This document shows, in pieces, positions 8,929 through 16,707 of a stretch of 64,000 nucleotides of DNA. The position numbers were made by a program, and so were the translations under genes. Positions within the stretch are counted from its first letter, which is position 1, and each line of letters opens with the position of its first letter. Origin of the DNA: Paenibacillus sp. PvR098 (GTDB lineage: Bacteria > Bacillota > Bacilli > Paenibacillales > NBRC-103111); assembly GCF_017833255.1 (NCBI RefSeq), contig NZ_JAFIBU010000001.1, forward strand, positions 3,193,501-3,257,500, written 5' to 3'. A model generated the notes under the pieces. It worked only from the letters and a program-made list of their open reading frames with translations, did no database searches and was not told where the DNA came from.

Positions 8929-9399
8929 TTAAACCCATGATTCAATATCCTCATCATCGATTTCATCATCAGCATTCAGTTCGGTCATGGGGCGTGTAGA
9001 TACCTCGGGTTGTCTCGTCTCTTTCTGAGGCATAGACAGGTTCGGCCGTTCCGGCTCCTCCCGTTGAACGGACTGTCCAGCAGAGGCTTCTTCTCTCCCC
9101 TCACGTATTTCCCGCATTCCGTCGACGAGAACAACCGTCGCGTTAGGAAGCAGCTCATTTGATTGGGGAGTGTTCATGGGTCCTTCCTGCAGAGGTGGAA
9201 CCGATCCCAACACGTTTCTTTCTACCGGTATAAAAGTCTGCAGATTGCGAACCCCATTATGAAGAATTTCGTGCTCGATTAGGTACCGCAATGAATCCAT
9301 CAAATTCGTTTGTGCATTGATCCAATTCATCACTGAAGGATCTTCTGTTTTTTTTGTTTTCAAACTGATGTTGTCGCCGGGTTGTTTCGTCTTTTTCAC
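8929..9399 (-). CDS. ParR-like small partner of the ParM homologue (candidate DNA-binding adaptor)
   Basis: About 156 residues. A GTG at 9408 opens the longest frame, but the GGAAGGTGG site spaces correctly only with the GTG at 9399. The N-terminal part (residues 20-58) has a pattern like ribbon-helix-helix ParR proteins: DPSVMNWINAQTNLMDSLRY followed by a helix and NGVRNLQTFIP. The C-terminal half looks disordered and ends in an acidic tail with tryptophan (DDEIDDEDIESWV), reminiscent of the C-terminal filament-binding tail of ParR. It begins 46 bases after parM on the same strand and is followed by the repeat array. In type II systems ParR binds the array and caps ParM filaments. I recognise the arrangement, not a definite family. 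Confidence 0.65.
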   Translation of the reverse strand: MKKTKQPGDNISLKTKKTEDPSVMNWINAQTNLMDSLRYLIEHEILHNGVRNLQTFIPVERNVLGSVPPLQEGPMNTPQSNELLPNATVVLVDGMREIREGREEASAGQSVQREEPERPNLSMPQKETRQPEVSTRPMTELNADDEIDDEDIESWV

Positions 9400-9445
9400 G
9401 CGTGCCACCTTCCGGTATACCTTGGATTAACCACAGACCGTGCCC

Positions 9446-10642
9446 TTAGACAGGCTGTACCGCTTTATTTTTCAGGGCCTCGTAGATCTTTCCACGAACA
9501 AAGGAATCCAGCCCCATGGCATTCATCTGAACCGCATAGTCGGCCGGTATATACAAAAGCTGCATTTCCCGTTCCACACACAGCTCCTCCAGCGGCGGAT
9601 AAAGGAGGGAACGCATCGAAATACTGCCCCCTCCATAGACACAGATCAGGTCGATCTCATTCCGTGCTTTGGTCAGCTGTCGTTTGACATTCTGCACGAT
9701 TTGCCTTACTTGGCTTTCCATAGGCCTTTTCAGCGTTTTAATGGCCCGAGCATGATACTTATGCTTGGGACTCTTAATGACATCGCTGAAAAATTGCCGC
9801 GGGCTGTCGTGCAGATGAATCAGCCTGTTGAATTCATCCAGGGCTTCCTCGATAGCATAGCCTGTTCCATGGTGGCTGCCATGGACAAATTGGCGCAAAA
9901 ACTTATTTCCCTCAGTGATCGGATATTCAGTAGACCCATCACCGATGTCCACGTGAAGAATGCGTTTATCTTTGAAATAATTGCCGTTGAACTTCTTATC
10001 AAATTCATAGTTTTCGATGAACTCTTGAAATATTTCCCCTTCTCTCCAATTTCCATCAGAATCCTTCTGGAGTGTGAAGATTACGGGTGTTGCTTCCGGA
10101 ATTACTTTTGTGAATGGAAAAACGATTTTGACCGCCACCCGATGGATACCAAGATGTACCGTGACATGGTGGAAGCCAGTAGTAAACCGTTTCTCAAACT
10201 TTGCTGAAGTTTCATCCGTATGCTGGGTAACCGGCAAAGCCGTGGCCATATCCACTTCGACATCGATGTGATCTGGTACCTTTTTCTCTTCCTCGTACGC
10301 CTTTTGCACCGCTACTGCGGCAATTTGAGCCAACGTATTCACAACCGGTAAATCCATATCGCATTTCATATCGATGCCGATCTGCAAATTATCCAAAATT
10401 TCTCCGCTTTCCAGAGCAAATTTACCGACATAATACATTCCTGGGCGGGCAGCCGGAGAATCGACGGTCACAACTAACTGTTCCTGCAGGTTCTTTATGA
10501 AACTCTCGGGCGCCTGTTCCTCGCTCCACGGAAGCTCGTCCACCGAACAATTGACATTCGGCTGCTGGATCAACTTGCCGTCTATGATTAGATCATGTTC
10601 GCTATTTCCGTTATCATTACCTACGAAAAAATGATAATTCAT
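9446..10642 (-). CDS. parM: Actin-like ATPase of the ParM/StbA/Alp family
   Basis: A 398-residue actin-fold protein. The phosphate-1 loop is DNGNS at residues 10-14, phosphate-2 is DIGDGSTE at 232-239, and the adenosine motif is GGGS at 337-340; all three are intact. In ParM systems this protein polymerises with ATP and pushes DNA copies apart through ParR bound to a centromere. The start is ATG with AGGAGG eight bases upstream. The next gene encodes a ParR-like adaptor, and AGTATTACT repeats lie on both sides of the pair. Such systems normally belong to plasmids or phages; here it sits in the chromosome about 43 kb from oriC, inside an island. Other ParM-like roles, such as phage DNA positioning, are possible. 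Confidence 0.85.
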   Translation of the reverse strand: MNYHFFVGNDNGNSEHDLIIDGKLIQQPNVNCSVDELPWSEEQAPESFIKNLQEQLVVTVDSPAARPGMYYVGKFALESGEILDNLQIGIDMKCDMDLPVVNTLAQIAAVAVQKAYEEEKKVPDHIDVEVDMATALPVTQHTDETSAKFEKRFTTGFHHVTVHLGIHRVAVKIVFPFTKVIPEATPVIFTLQKDSDGNWREGEIFQEFIENYEFDKKFNGNYFKDKRILHVDIGDGSTEYPITEGNKFLRQFVHGSHHGTGYAIEEALDEFNRLIHLHDSPRQFFSDVIKSPKHKYHARAIKTLKRPMESQVRQIVQNVKRQLTKARNEIDLICVYGGGSISMRSLLYPPLEELCVEREMQLLYIPADYAVQMNAMGLDSFVRGKIYEALKNKAVQPV

Positions 10643-10674
10643 GAAGTCTTCCTCCTATTATGTAAAATGGGTAC

Positions 10675-10685
10675 AGTATTACTTT
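10675..10685. promoter_or_regulatory. Sixth AGTATTACTTT copy upstream of parM; candidate autoregulatory operator
   Basis: Exact repeat of the unit at 8790-8800, 33 bases upstream of the parM start. A ParR-like protein bound here could repress the operon. The rest of the non-coding stretch 10643-11033 is AT-rich, with one partial copy (AGTATTGGG near 10766) and no further recognisable signal. Confidence 0.45.
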
Positions 10686-11033
10686 GCCATACACGGTGTT
10701 ATTTAACAATCCACTAATAGACTCATAAATGGAGTAAACAGTGTTTTCATGCTAAAAGGTGTTATAGTATTGGGTCAACGTTGAAATATAAAGGGCTTAA
10801 GGCTCTTTCATCGCCAATTTACGACAAAGGCAATCGAATTATTCAACTCTTTCGTTTCAAAAAACTCCTTTAATGAATATTTCTCCCTATACCGACCTCT
10901 TATGGGTAAAAAAGTGCCTATCTGAATCATATCAAAAGGAATATGGGGAATTTGTCATATTGTGTAGTTCCTAATAAATTTATTCCGAGCCAAGAATATA
11001 CTAGTTTCATATCAAGCGGTTAATGTCAAAAAT

Positions 11034-11077
11034 TTCGCCTACTTATGATACGGTTCACCGTATCATAAGTAGGCGAA
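11034..11077. repeat. rlmH-3'-end (att-like) repeat, site 3, as a perfect 20-bp inverted repeat
   Basis: The left arm (11034-11053) on the minus strand reads GAACCGTATCATAAGTAG, i.e. E-P-Y-H-K-stop, matching the end of rlmH. The right arm (11058-11077) is its exact reverse complement around a TTCA loop. On the minus strand a run of T follows, so the structure would also work as a terminator for the DUF4153 gene ending at 11131. It is in direct orientation with the copies at 13275 and 17894. Confidence 0.8.
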
Positions 11078-11130
11078 AGTTTTAAGGTCACCCTCAATGT
11101 ATGGCGCCCCCCGATTCTTTAACAAAGCCT

Positions 11131-12378
11131 TTAAAACATGAAAGGAAAAGCAAATGTAACGAATGCTGCCCAAAGTCCGTAAGCCGGCAAATACTTCGTA
11201 ACGGCAACGTGGATGGTTGTAGGCCCGGTTTTGTTTCGTAGAAAAGGCAAATAGGAAAGCATAATCCAAATCAAATGGGCCCAGATCAGTAGGTTTAGAC
11301 CTAAACCAGCAAGCCGGTTGGGTGTAATCCCATAAGAAGAAAGCCTGAACACTATAGCTGATACAGCCACACTATCAATGATAAGAGCAAGAACAATCAA
11401 GGCAAAATTTATATAATCGGAAATATGCTTTTTCTCGTCTGTGCCGCTTTCGGTAATGGAGAATATGGTCACGACCAATACACTTAGGAGTACTCCGTTG
11501 AAGGACAGGAGGAAATTGCGGTCCAGGAATGGATTTTTTCCGACCCAAAAAACCGTTATCAGATAGATCAACAAGGTGGCCAGTACAAGAGGACTAAAAA
11601 TTTTGGCTATATAGGGTGCAATATTTTTAGCAAGTTTAAGGTTCCTTGTCACCAGGTATGCAGCCACAATAGCGAGAGCGGCAGCGCCAAATAAAACGAC
11701 ATTTTTAAAATAGAATTCAGATATATCCATCCCGACAAAGGTAAATAGCCGCATGGTTAATCCTGTTAGCAGCATTCCGCTAATTGCCATGCTGGCGTAT
11801 AGTATGCAAAATTCCCCATTAAATTTCAGATAGGCTAATCTTGTGCTGCCTGTGCCATATTCATTTCCTGTAAACGCAAGCCCCAATAATACCCACAGGA
11901 AGATGGGAAGGTGCAGATAAACCAGGATAATACTGTCTTTATGCTCTAGCGGCAGCATATTCAGATAAAGTCCGGAAATTAGGAATAACGATACAAGGGT
12001 ATAAAGAATAATTTTTTTTGGGGGATTATGGTATACAAAATAGGCGGCAATAAAGGGAAGTATTCCAAAAACAAGATTAATTGGGGCTATCGCTTGCTGT
12101 TCGACAAAATGAAAAAGGATCCTGGTGCAGATCCCGGCCAAAATGGCCCAAAAGCCCATAAATAAGGAATCTTTTTGAAGCAAGGGAGCGTTTTCTGTAT
12201 TTGCACGCTCATTGAAATGCAATCTTTCATACCAAACCGCAAGAACAGGCGAATCAGGGTTTTGTTCCCAGGCTTCTGAGAGTGCCTTTTTAAAAGCTTC
12301 GGGTTCTTTTCGAAACATACTCTCCAGCTCATGCGGGTTCGTCATATTTTCCATAATAATCAGATGGTTCATACCCAT
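11131..12378 (-). CDS. DUF4153-like polytopic membrane protein
   Basis: About 415 residues with a hydrophilic N-terminal 80-90 residues and then roughly 11 hydrophobic helices. I recognise it loosely as DUF4153-type from the C-terminal part (SITESGTDEKKHISDYINFA and following helices); its function is unknown. The ATG at 12378 has a GGAGG site seven bases upstream; the longer frame from 12429 would run back into the xre gene and has no ribosome site. It is last in a three-gene minus-strand unit after DUF2975 and Xre genes, spaced 28 bases from the latter. It ends 54 bases before att-like site 3. Confidence 0.8.
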   Translation of the reverse strand: MGMNHLIIMENMTNPHELESMFRKEPEAFKKALSEAWEQNPDSPVLAVWYERLHFNERANTENAPLLQKDSLFMGFWAILAGICTRILFHFVEQQAIAPINLVFGILPFIAAYFVYHNPPKKIILYTLVSLFLISGLYLNMLPLEHKDSIILVYLHLPIFLWVLLGLAFTGNEYGTGSTRLAYLKFNGEFCILYASMAISGMLLTGLTMRLFTFVGMDISEFYFKNVVLFGAAALAIVAAYLVTRNLKLAKNIAPYIAKIFSPLVLATLLIYLITVFWVGKNPFLDRNFLLSFNGVLLSVLVVTIFSITESGTDEKKHISDYINFALIVLALIIDSVAVSAIVFRLSSYGITPNRLAGLGLNLLIWAHLIWIMLSYLPFLRNKTGPTTIHVAVTKYLPAYGLWAAFVTFAFPFMF

Positions 12379-12406
12379 GGCTATGCCTCCGTTTAACCAA
12401 ACTATG

Positions 12407-12628
12407 TTAGGCTTGACTGTCTTCGTCACTTTTATATTCCAAAAGATCTCCAGGCTGACATTCTAACGCCTTGCAAATCGCCTCCAGCGTTGATACTCGA
12501 ATTGCTTTGGCCTTTCCGTTTTTCAATATGGAGAGATTGGCCATCGTTATGCCAACCCTATCCGAGAGCTCTGTGACGCTCATTTTCCTTTTTGCCAGCA
12601 TCACATCAATATTGATGATAATCGCCAT
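12407..12628 (-). CDS. YozG-like Xre/Cro-CI helix-turn-helix regulator
   Basis: A 73-residue protein that is essentially one helix-turn-helix domain: MLAKRKMSVTELSDRVGITM, then a recognition helix (ANLSILKNGKAKAI), then the helix STLEAICKALECQPGDLL. The ATG at 12628 is chosen because GAGGTGA precedes it; the GTG at 12637 lies inside that ribosome site. It follows the DUF2975 gene by 10 bases. In Bacillus the pair yoaS (DUF2975) and yozG (this family) is arranged the same way. Probably regulates its own small operon; targets unknown. Confidence 0.9.
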   Translation of the reverse strand: MAIIINIDVMLAKRKMSVTELSDRVGITMANLSILKNGKAKAIRVSTLEAICKALECQPGDLLEYKSDEDSQA

Positions 12629-12638
12629 GTCATTCACC

Positions 12639-13121
12639 TCAGACCGTTAAATCATTTTCTGTTTTAATATCTATGGCTTCTTTGAGAAGCTTTTGAAGGA
12701 CAGCAGCAAAGACTGCAATCACCATGGAAGCAAAAATCATGATCAATCCAATTACGATGATACCTGGGGCATCGTCTCCCTCTGCCAGGAGATAAAAGAG
12801 CGGCATGCCTAATACATACAAGGTACCGATTGTGACAGCGCAGTATTTTATATTCCTTAAAGCTCTTACGGATAATTCCGAGAAAGCTGTGTTCTTGTCA
12901 ATATAGCTTAAAAGTTTAAAGGCTTGATACAGCGCAAAGTAAAAAGGGATTACCGTTGCATACAAATCGATAAAAGCGAGATATTTCAGATAAGCCATGT
13001 CTGGGTACAGTTCCGCCGTATACTTTCCGATCTCAGGAACCAAAAATATGCACAAAGCCAGAACTGGTATTCCAATAAAAATTACAGCTATCTTTAAAAA
13101 GAGTGTAGTTCCCCGTTTCAC
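12639..13121 (-). CDS. DUF2975 (YoaS-like) membrane protein
   Basis: A 160-residue protein with four predicted transmembrane segments (near residues 8-28, 45-68, 88-110 and 118-142) and no catalytic motif I can see. The GTG at 13121 (MKRGTTLFLK) is preferred because GAGGTG sits six bases upstream; the GTG at 13130 overlaps that site. It is first in the unit DUF2975-xre-DUF4153. Function unknown; the conserved pairing with a small HTH protein suggests a membrane-linked regulatory pair, which is inference. Confidence 0.85.
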   Translation of the reverse strand: MKRGTTLFLKIAVIFIGIPVLALCIFLVPEIGKYTAELYPDMAYLKYLAFIDLYATVIPFYFALYQAFKLLSYIDKNTAFSELSVRALRNIKYCAVTIGTLYVLGMPLFYLLAEGDDAPGIIVIGLIMIFASMVIAVFAAVLQKLLKEAIDIKTENDLTV

Positions 13122-13226
13122 AAAAAGCACCTCAACTTATTTAGTGTTAATTTGATTGTATCACCGTATTTATCGTTTTACAATAAATAATTACTGTTTA
13201 AGATTATATTTTTATCCCAAAAAAAG

Positions 13227-13249
13227 ACCCTCCGCCTAGGCCGGAGGGT
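13227..13249 (-). terminator. Rho-independent terminator, minus strand
   Basis: Stem ACCCTCCG / CGGAGGGT with a 7-base loop. On the minus strand it is followed by seven T. It lies between the helicase operon and the DUF2975 unit, just left of att-like site 2, and insulates the two blocks. The remaining gap 13322-13481 shows nothing else. Confidence 0.8.
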
Positions 13250-13274
13250 TTGGAGCACGCTTATGATCGATGTT

Positions 13275-13320
13275 TTCGCCTCATTTATGATACGGTTCAG
13301 CATATCATCAAGAAGGCGAA
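13275..13320. repeat. rlmH-3'-end (att-like) repeat, site 2
   Basis: The left arm 13275-13298 matches the rlmH end at 17894-17917 at 22 of 24 positions. On the minus strand it reads GAACCGTATCATAAATGA, i.e. E-P-Y-H-K-stop. An imperfect inverted second arm follows (CATATCATCAAGAAGGCGAA). It is in direct orientation with sites 1 and 3 and separates the AT-rich helicase block from the DUF2975 block. Confidence 0.8.
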
Positions 13321-13481
13321 ATTTAAGAGAGCAGAATTCCTGTTAATTTTAGCGAGCAAAGAATGCATCATACGTTTTACGCCTTATATCCCACTCACAA
13401 TAATCTGTATATCCCATTTAGATAGAGCGCTAAATCAGTAAAGCAGAATATCAAATCAATCTTCTGCTTTTTACCACTGGC

Positions 13482-15212
13482 TTAAATCAATAAGTTTAGA
13501 CTACTTAGTAGATTTTTCTTTTCAGCTATTGTTAACTCGCTCTTATCACTTTTAGAAAAGTAAAAAACAGGAAATTTTCCTTGACTAACAGATTTGTTGT
13601 ATCCTAATTTAACAAGATAATTTTTGAATTTTGTCAATTCATCTTTTTTAACATTTCCAATACTTTTAAGCGTTACTAAATAAACTGTTGTATCGTTATC
13701 AATTAACCTTATCAGCACATTGTTTGCTTCATTGGAAAAATTCACTTTTATTGTATTCTCAAGTGTTATATCTTTGACCTTTAAAAAGCTATTGAGCACT
13801 TTTGATTGCCTTATTCTCTGAATTTGATCAATTAATCCCTTTGTTATTTTCGACTCATCATAACTATCCAACGAATTATCATCCACAGTGAAAAGATCAC
13901 CGTTATAGAGATCCTCTTCAATATTTGGTGATTTGTTGTTTATATAACTTACTGGGAATCTATCACATATTAAAGCCCTTATTTCAGCTAATTGCTTGTC
14001 TATTACTTCAACTAATTGCTCATTTCTATATAATTCATTGGTAATAATACGACTTAATCCAGAAAAACCTGAGCTTGTTCCAATAAAACCATAGATGAGA
14101 AAATTGTATCTCAATCCATGCTGACTTATTAACAATTCTAGCTCTTCTATATTTCTATTCTTTAATAAGAATAACAAGAAGCTTTTTAGTACAAGTGAGT
14201 TTATTGAATTAATATCAACCTGATAATTTCTGTTAAATAATCTTTCATTGATAATATTAATATCGGCATTATATTGTGCCATTAAATCTGGTGCATTTTC
14301 TTGAACAATCATTCTTATATTTATTAAGTCTTCTTTTTTAAGTTCTAATTCTAAGTTATTCCCTTTATCAATTAATCGATTAGTGATACTTTCGTATATT
14401 TTGAGCTCAATGGCTGATATGACTTCAATATGATTAAACTCTATAGTCCTGTTGTTAGTTAAGTGACGGATTAAACTAAAATCATAGTTATGTATCTTAG
14501 GTGCTGACCAAACGTACTTTCCGACCAATTTAAGACCATCTTCAATAAAATTAGAGTATGGAAAAGGGAGCTTGTGAGCAAGAGAAATAGCCTTGTCAAT
14601 ATATTCGACTAGTTCGTTTACATCGGAATCTTCAAGTGATGAATAATATTTATAAAGGAAAGCATAAAGTAGGCCTTTTATTTTATTGTATAGTCTGTCG
14701 TTTGCTACTTGTTTCCTTACAACTTCAATATTCGACGGGTCAACTTCTAAGTTATCAATAATATATTCTTTTAATATGTTTTCTGTAATCAAGATAAAGT
14801 TATTTCGATATTTATGTACTGTTTTTACTTCTTCAACGATCTTACTCTTAGCAAGAACCTTCTTAACGTGTAGTTCATCAAAGAACCTGAATTTAACCGT
14901 TTTTTCGTCAAAATATACTGTCTTGGGATAAATATATATTTCATCATTAATTCTGTGATAATGTTCGCAATCTGTTAATTCTAATTCTAAGATTATTGGA
15001 TATTCATCGTATTCCGACTCTTGATTAGAAATCAATTTAAATCTTGGTGGTGTTGAGAAAAAAGTTAAGTAATCTGGGCTTATGGACATCTCTGTCTCAA
15101 AGTGTCTCTTTGTCCCGAATCCTCTAATATCATAAAAACTTTTGGGAGAAATACTTTCTGTAGCCAGCATGTCATTAAAATTTAAAGATGTTGTTGGATA
15201 AAATAATCTCAT
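13482..15212 (-). CDS. Unknown 576-residue partner of an SF1 helicase-like protein
   Basis: I do not recognise this family. The protein is long, with no signal peptide or membrane segment, and is markedly rich in I, N, L and K, as is its AT-rich gene. The N-terminus (MRLFYPTTSLNFNDML) and the C-terminal 85 residues, with alternating hydrophobic strands and VYLVTLKSIGNVKKDELTKF, look like separate folded units. The ATG at 15212 has AGGAG upstream; an ATG at 15227 overlaps the helicase stop (TAATG), so the two genes are translationally coupled and the products probably act together. Such a helicase plus unknown-protein pair in an island beside a toxin-antitoxin module fits a defence role, but no catalytic motif proves it. 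Confidence 0.8.
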   Translation of the reverse strand: MRLFYPTTSLNFNDMLATESISPKSFYDIRGFGTKRHFETEMSISPDYLTFFSTPPRFKLISNQESEYDEYPIILELELTDCEHYHRINDEIYIYPKTVYFDEKTVKFRFFDELHVKKVLAKSKIVEEVKTVHKYRNNFILITENILKEYIIDNLEVDPSNIEVVRKQVANDRLYNKIKGLLYAFLYKYYSSLEDSDVNELVEYIDKAISLAHKLPFPYSNFIEDGLKLVGKYVWSAPKIHNYDFSLIRHLTNNRTIEFNHIEVISAIELKIYESITNRLIDKGNNLELELKKEDLINIRMIVQENAPDLMAQYNADINIINERLFNRNYQVDINSINSLVLKSFLLFLLKNRNIEELELLISQHGLRYNFLIYGFIGTSSGFSGLSRIITNELYRNEQLVEVIDKQLAEIRALICDRFPVSYINNKSPNIEEDLYNGDLFTVDDNSLDSYDESKITKGLIDQIQRIRQSKVLNSFLKVKDITLENTIKVNFSNEANNVLIRLIDNDTTVYLVTLKSIGNVKKDELTKFKNYLVKLGYNKSVSQGKFPVFYFSKSDKSELTIAEKKNLLSSLNLLI

Positions 15213-15226
15213 TATTTTTCTCCTCA

Positions 15227-16267
15227 TTAGTTTATTTCATGTATGTCATAATAGTCGTTGGAAATATTTTTAATGTGAGGGGATAAGTTATCTGTATATA
15301 AGATAAATAGATTATCGCTAGCCCGGGTGATCGCCACATAGAGTGCATCCTTAAGATTGTAGGCATTAGTATCAACTTCGCATGAAGGCAGAAATACATG
15401 TTCAAACTGAAGCCCTTTTGAGCTATGGTACGTCATAACTTTTGGCTTTGCAGTATAAAAATCAAGTTTGTTTACTGATTGTTTTCCTCTATTATATTTT
15501 GCTTCTATGGCAAATCCAATTTGTTTGTAAAACTCAAACGCATCTTTAACTTTATCGTTATTTTGAAATAAAATTGCTACATCAAGCCATCCTTCTCTTT
15601 CAATAACTTCTTTGATATATCTAAGCTCTTCATAAAAACTTGTTCCATGTATGACTAGCGGTTTTTCCCCTCCTTTTTTGACACATCTCCCCACCAAATC
15701 TTTGTCGTCACTTTTGAGATGGATTGCGAATTCAGCAACTGATTTTGGTAACCTATAATTCTTCACTAATTTTTTATGGTTTGAATCCTTAATGGAAGTT
15801 ATAGCTTTTACCTTAGCCAGATTCAAACAGCCTTTGTGGGAATAAAGTTGTTGTGCATCATCTCCGAAAAATAAAAAATTTTTATTAGCCATACCCACCA
15901 TTTTTTTTATTTGCTCTTTGGTGAAATCTTGAATCTCATCAACAATTATATAATCGGCGCTTTCATATCCAAGCTTCTCCAATTGATGATAATTACAGAC
16001 GCGATCTGGATCTAAGCCTAAATGTGTTATACCATCTTTTATGAACGCTCGCAGTGTAACTGTATAAATAATTATTAAATAGGTACCGGCACCTGAATCT
16101 TGAATTTCCTTGGCTTTTTGTAGAGCTAGTATTGTTTTGCCGCTACCTGCACAACCCTCTATCAGATAGTTATCCATTTTTAGCATTCTTATTTTATATT
16201 GCTCATCATCTAATTCGTCTTCACGAATTAACCATCTTCTATCCGTAACTTCGCTATGCTCAAACAT
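15227..16267 (-). CDS. Compact SF1 (UvrD/DUF2075-like) helicase or ATPase
   Basis: A 346-residue P-loop protein. Walker A is GCAGSGKT at residues 38-45, Walker B plus helicase glutamine is IIVDEIQD at 107-114, an arginine motif lies in KNYRLPKSVAEFA, MTYHSSKGLQFEHVF is the motif V region, and YVAITRASDNL (310-320) is motif VI of UvrD-type proteins. It is about half the length of UvrD and lacks room for the 1B/2B subdomains, so it may act as a DNA- or RNA-stimulated switch rather than a processive helicase. The start ATG has GAGGGGGA upstream. It is first gene of the two-gene unit and divergent from the HigB/HigA-ImmA pair. Confidence 0.85.
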   Translation of the reverse strand: MFEHSEVTDRRWLIREDELDDEQYKIRMLKMDNYLIEGCAGSGKTILALQKAKEIQDSGAGTYLIIIYTVTLRAFIKDGITHLGLDPDRVCNYHQLEKLGYESADYIIVDEIQDFTKEQIKKMVGMANKNFLFFGDDAQQLYSHKGCLNLAKVKAITSIKDSNHKKLVKNYRLPKSVAEFAIHLKSDDKDLVGRCVKKGGEKPLVIHGTSFYEELRYIKEVIEREGWLDVAILFQNNDKVKDAFEFYKQIGFAIEAKYNRGKQSVNKLDFYTAKPKVMTYHSSKGLQFEHVFLPSCEVDTNAYNLKDALYVAITRASDNLFILYTDNLSPHIKNISNDYYDIHEIN

Positions 16268-16328
16268 TCTTTGTTCCCCCTCTCATAAAACAAATGTAGC
16301 CTTATTATCAAAATTATGATACCATATT

Positions 16329-16347
16329 ATTAACCAAAACGGTTAAT
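16329..16347. promoter_or_regulatory. Inverted repeat, candidate operator in the divergent promoter region
   Basis: ATTAACC-5-GGTTAAT lies in the 107-base gap between the helicase gene (-) and the toxin-antitoxin pair (+), 27 bases before the toxin start. The HTH half of the downstream HigA-ImmA protein is a plausible binder, and could then control both units. Confidence 0.5.
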
Positions 16348-16374
16348 TATTTTTCTTTAGGGGAGAATATCAGT

Positions 16375-16707
16375 GTGGAGATACGTTTTGAAAACGACAC
16401 TCAAAAGGAGTTCTACGAAAGTGAAAAGTTACTCCGCAGAGAGTATGGAGAATTAGCAAGAGCAATAGCGCGTAGGTTAGTCCAAATCAAGGCTTATGAA
16501 TCAGTTCGGCAACTTCTTAATACAGGATTAGGTAAGCCACACATGTTAACTGGTGAATATGATAAATGTATCGCAATAAGTGTTAGTGCAAATTACCGAT
16601 TAATAATAAAACCCGAGTATCCAGAGTACACGGACTTTGCGAAGCTTGATTTATCGATTGTAACGGTGGTCACTATTATGGAGGTGACGGACTACCATGG
16701 AAACTAA
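16375..16707 (+). CDS. HigB/RelE-type toxin-like protein
   Basis: A 110-residue protein with the layout of RelE/HigB ribosome-dependent ribonucleases: a helical N-terminus (RREYGELARAIARRLVQIKA) followed by a beta-rich half ending in VTVVTIMEVTDYHGN. HigB-like features are the GEYDKCIAISVSANYRLIIK strands. The start is GTG with AGGGGAGA upstream. It overlaps the next gene by 11 bases, in the toxin-first order of higBA modules. The second gene carries a HigA-type HTH, which supports the call; activity is not proven and the active-site residues of this family are variable. Confidence 0.8.
   Translation: MEIRFENDTQKEFYESEKLLRREYGELARAIARRLVQIKAYESVRQLLNTGLGKPHMLTGEYDKCIAISVSANYRLIIKPEYPEYTDFAKLDLSIVTVVTIMEVTDYHGN

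Noticed and set aside
9440..10207. A 255-codon plus-strand open frame across parM
   Set aside because: Lies wholly opposite the parM gene, which has intact actin motifs and a good ribosome site; no initiation signal or recognisable product on the plus strand.
13250..13441. 63-codon plus-strand frame covering att-like site 2
   Set aside because: Made of repeat and terminator sequence, no ribosome site, no protein-like pattern.
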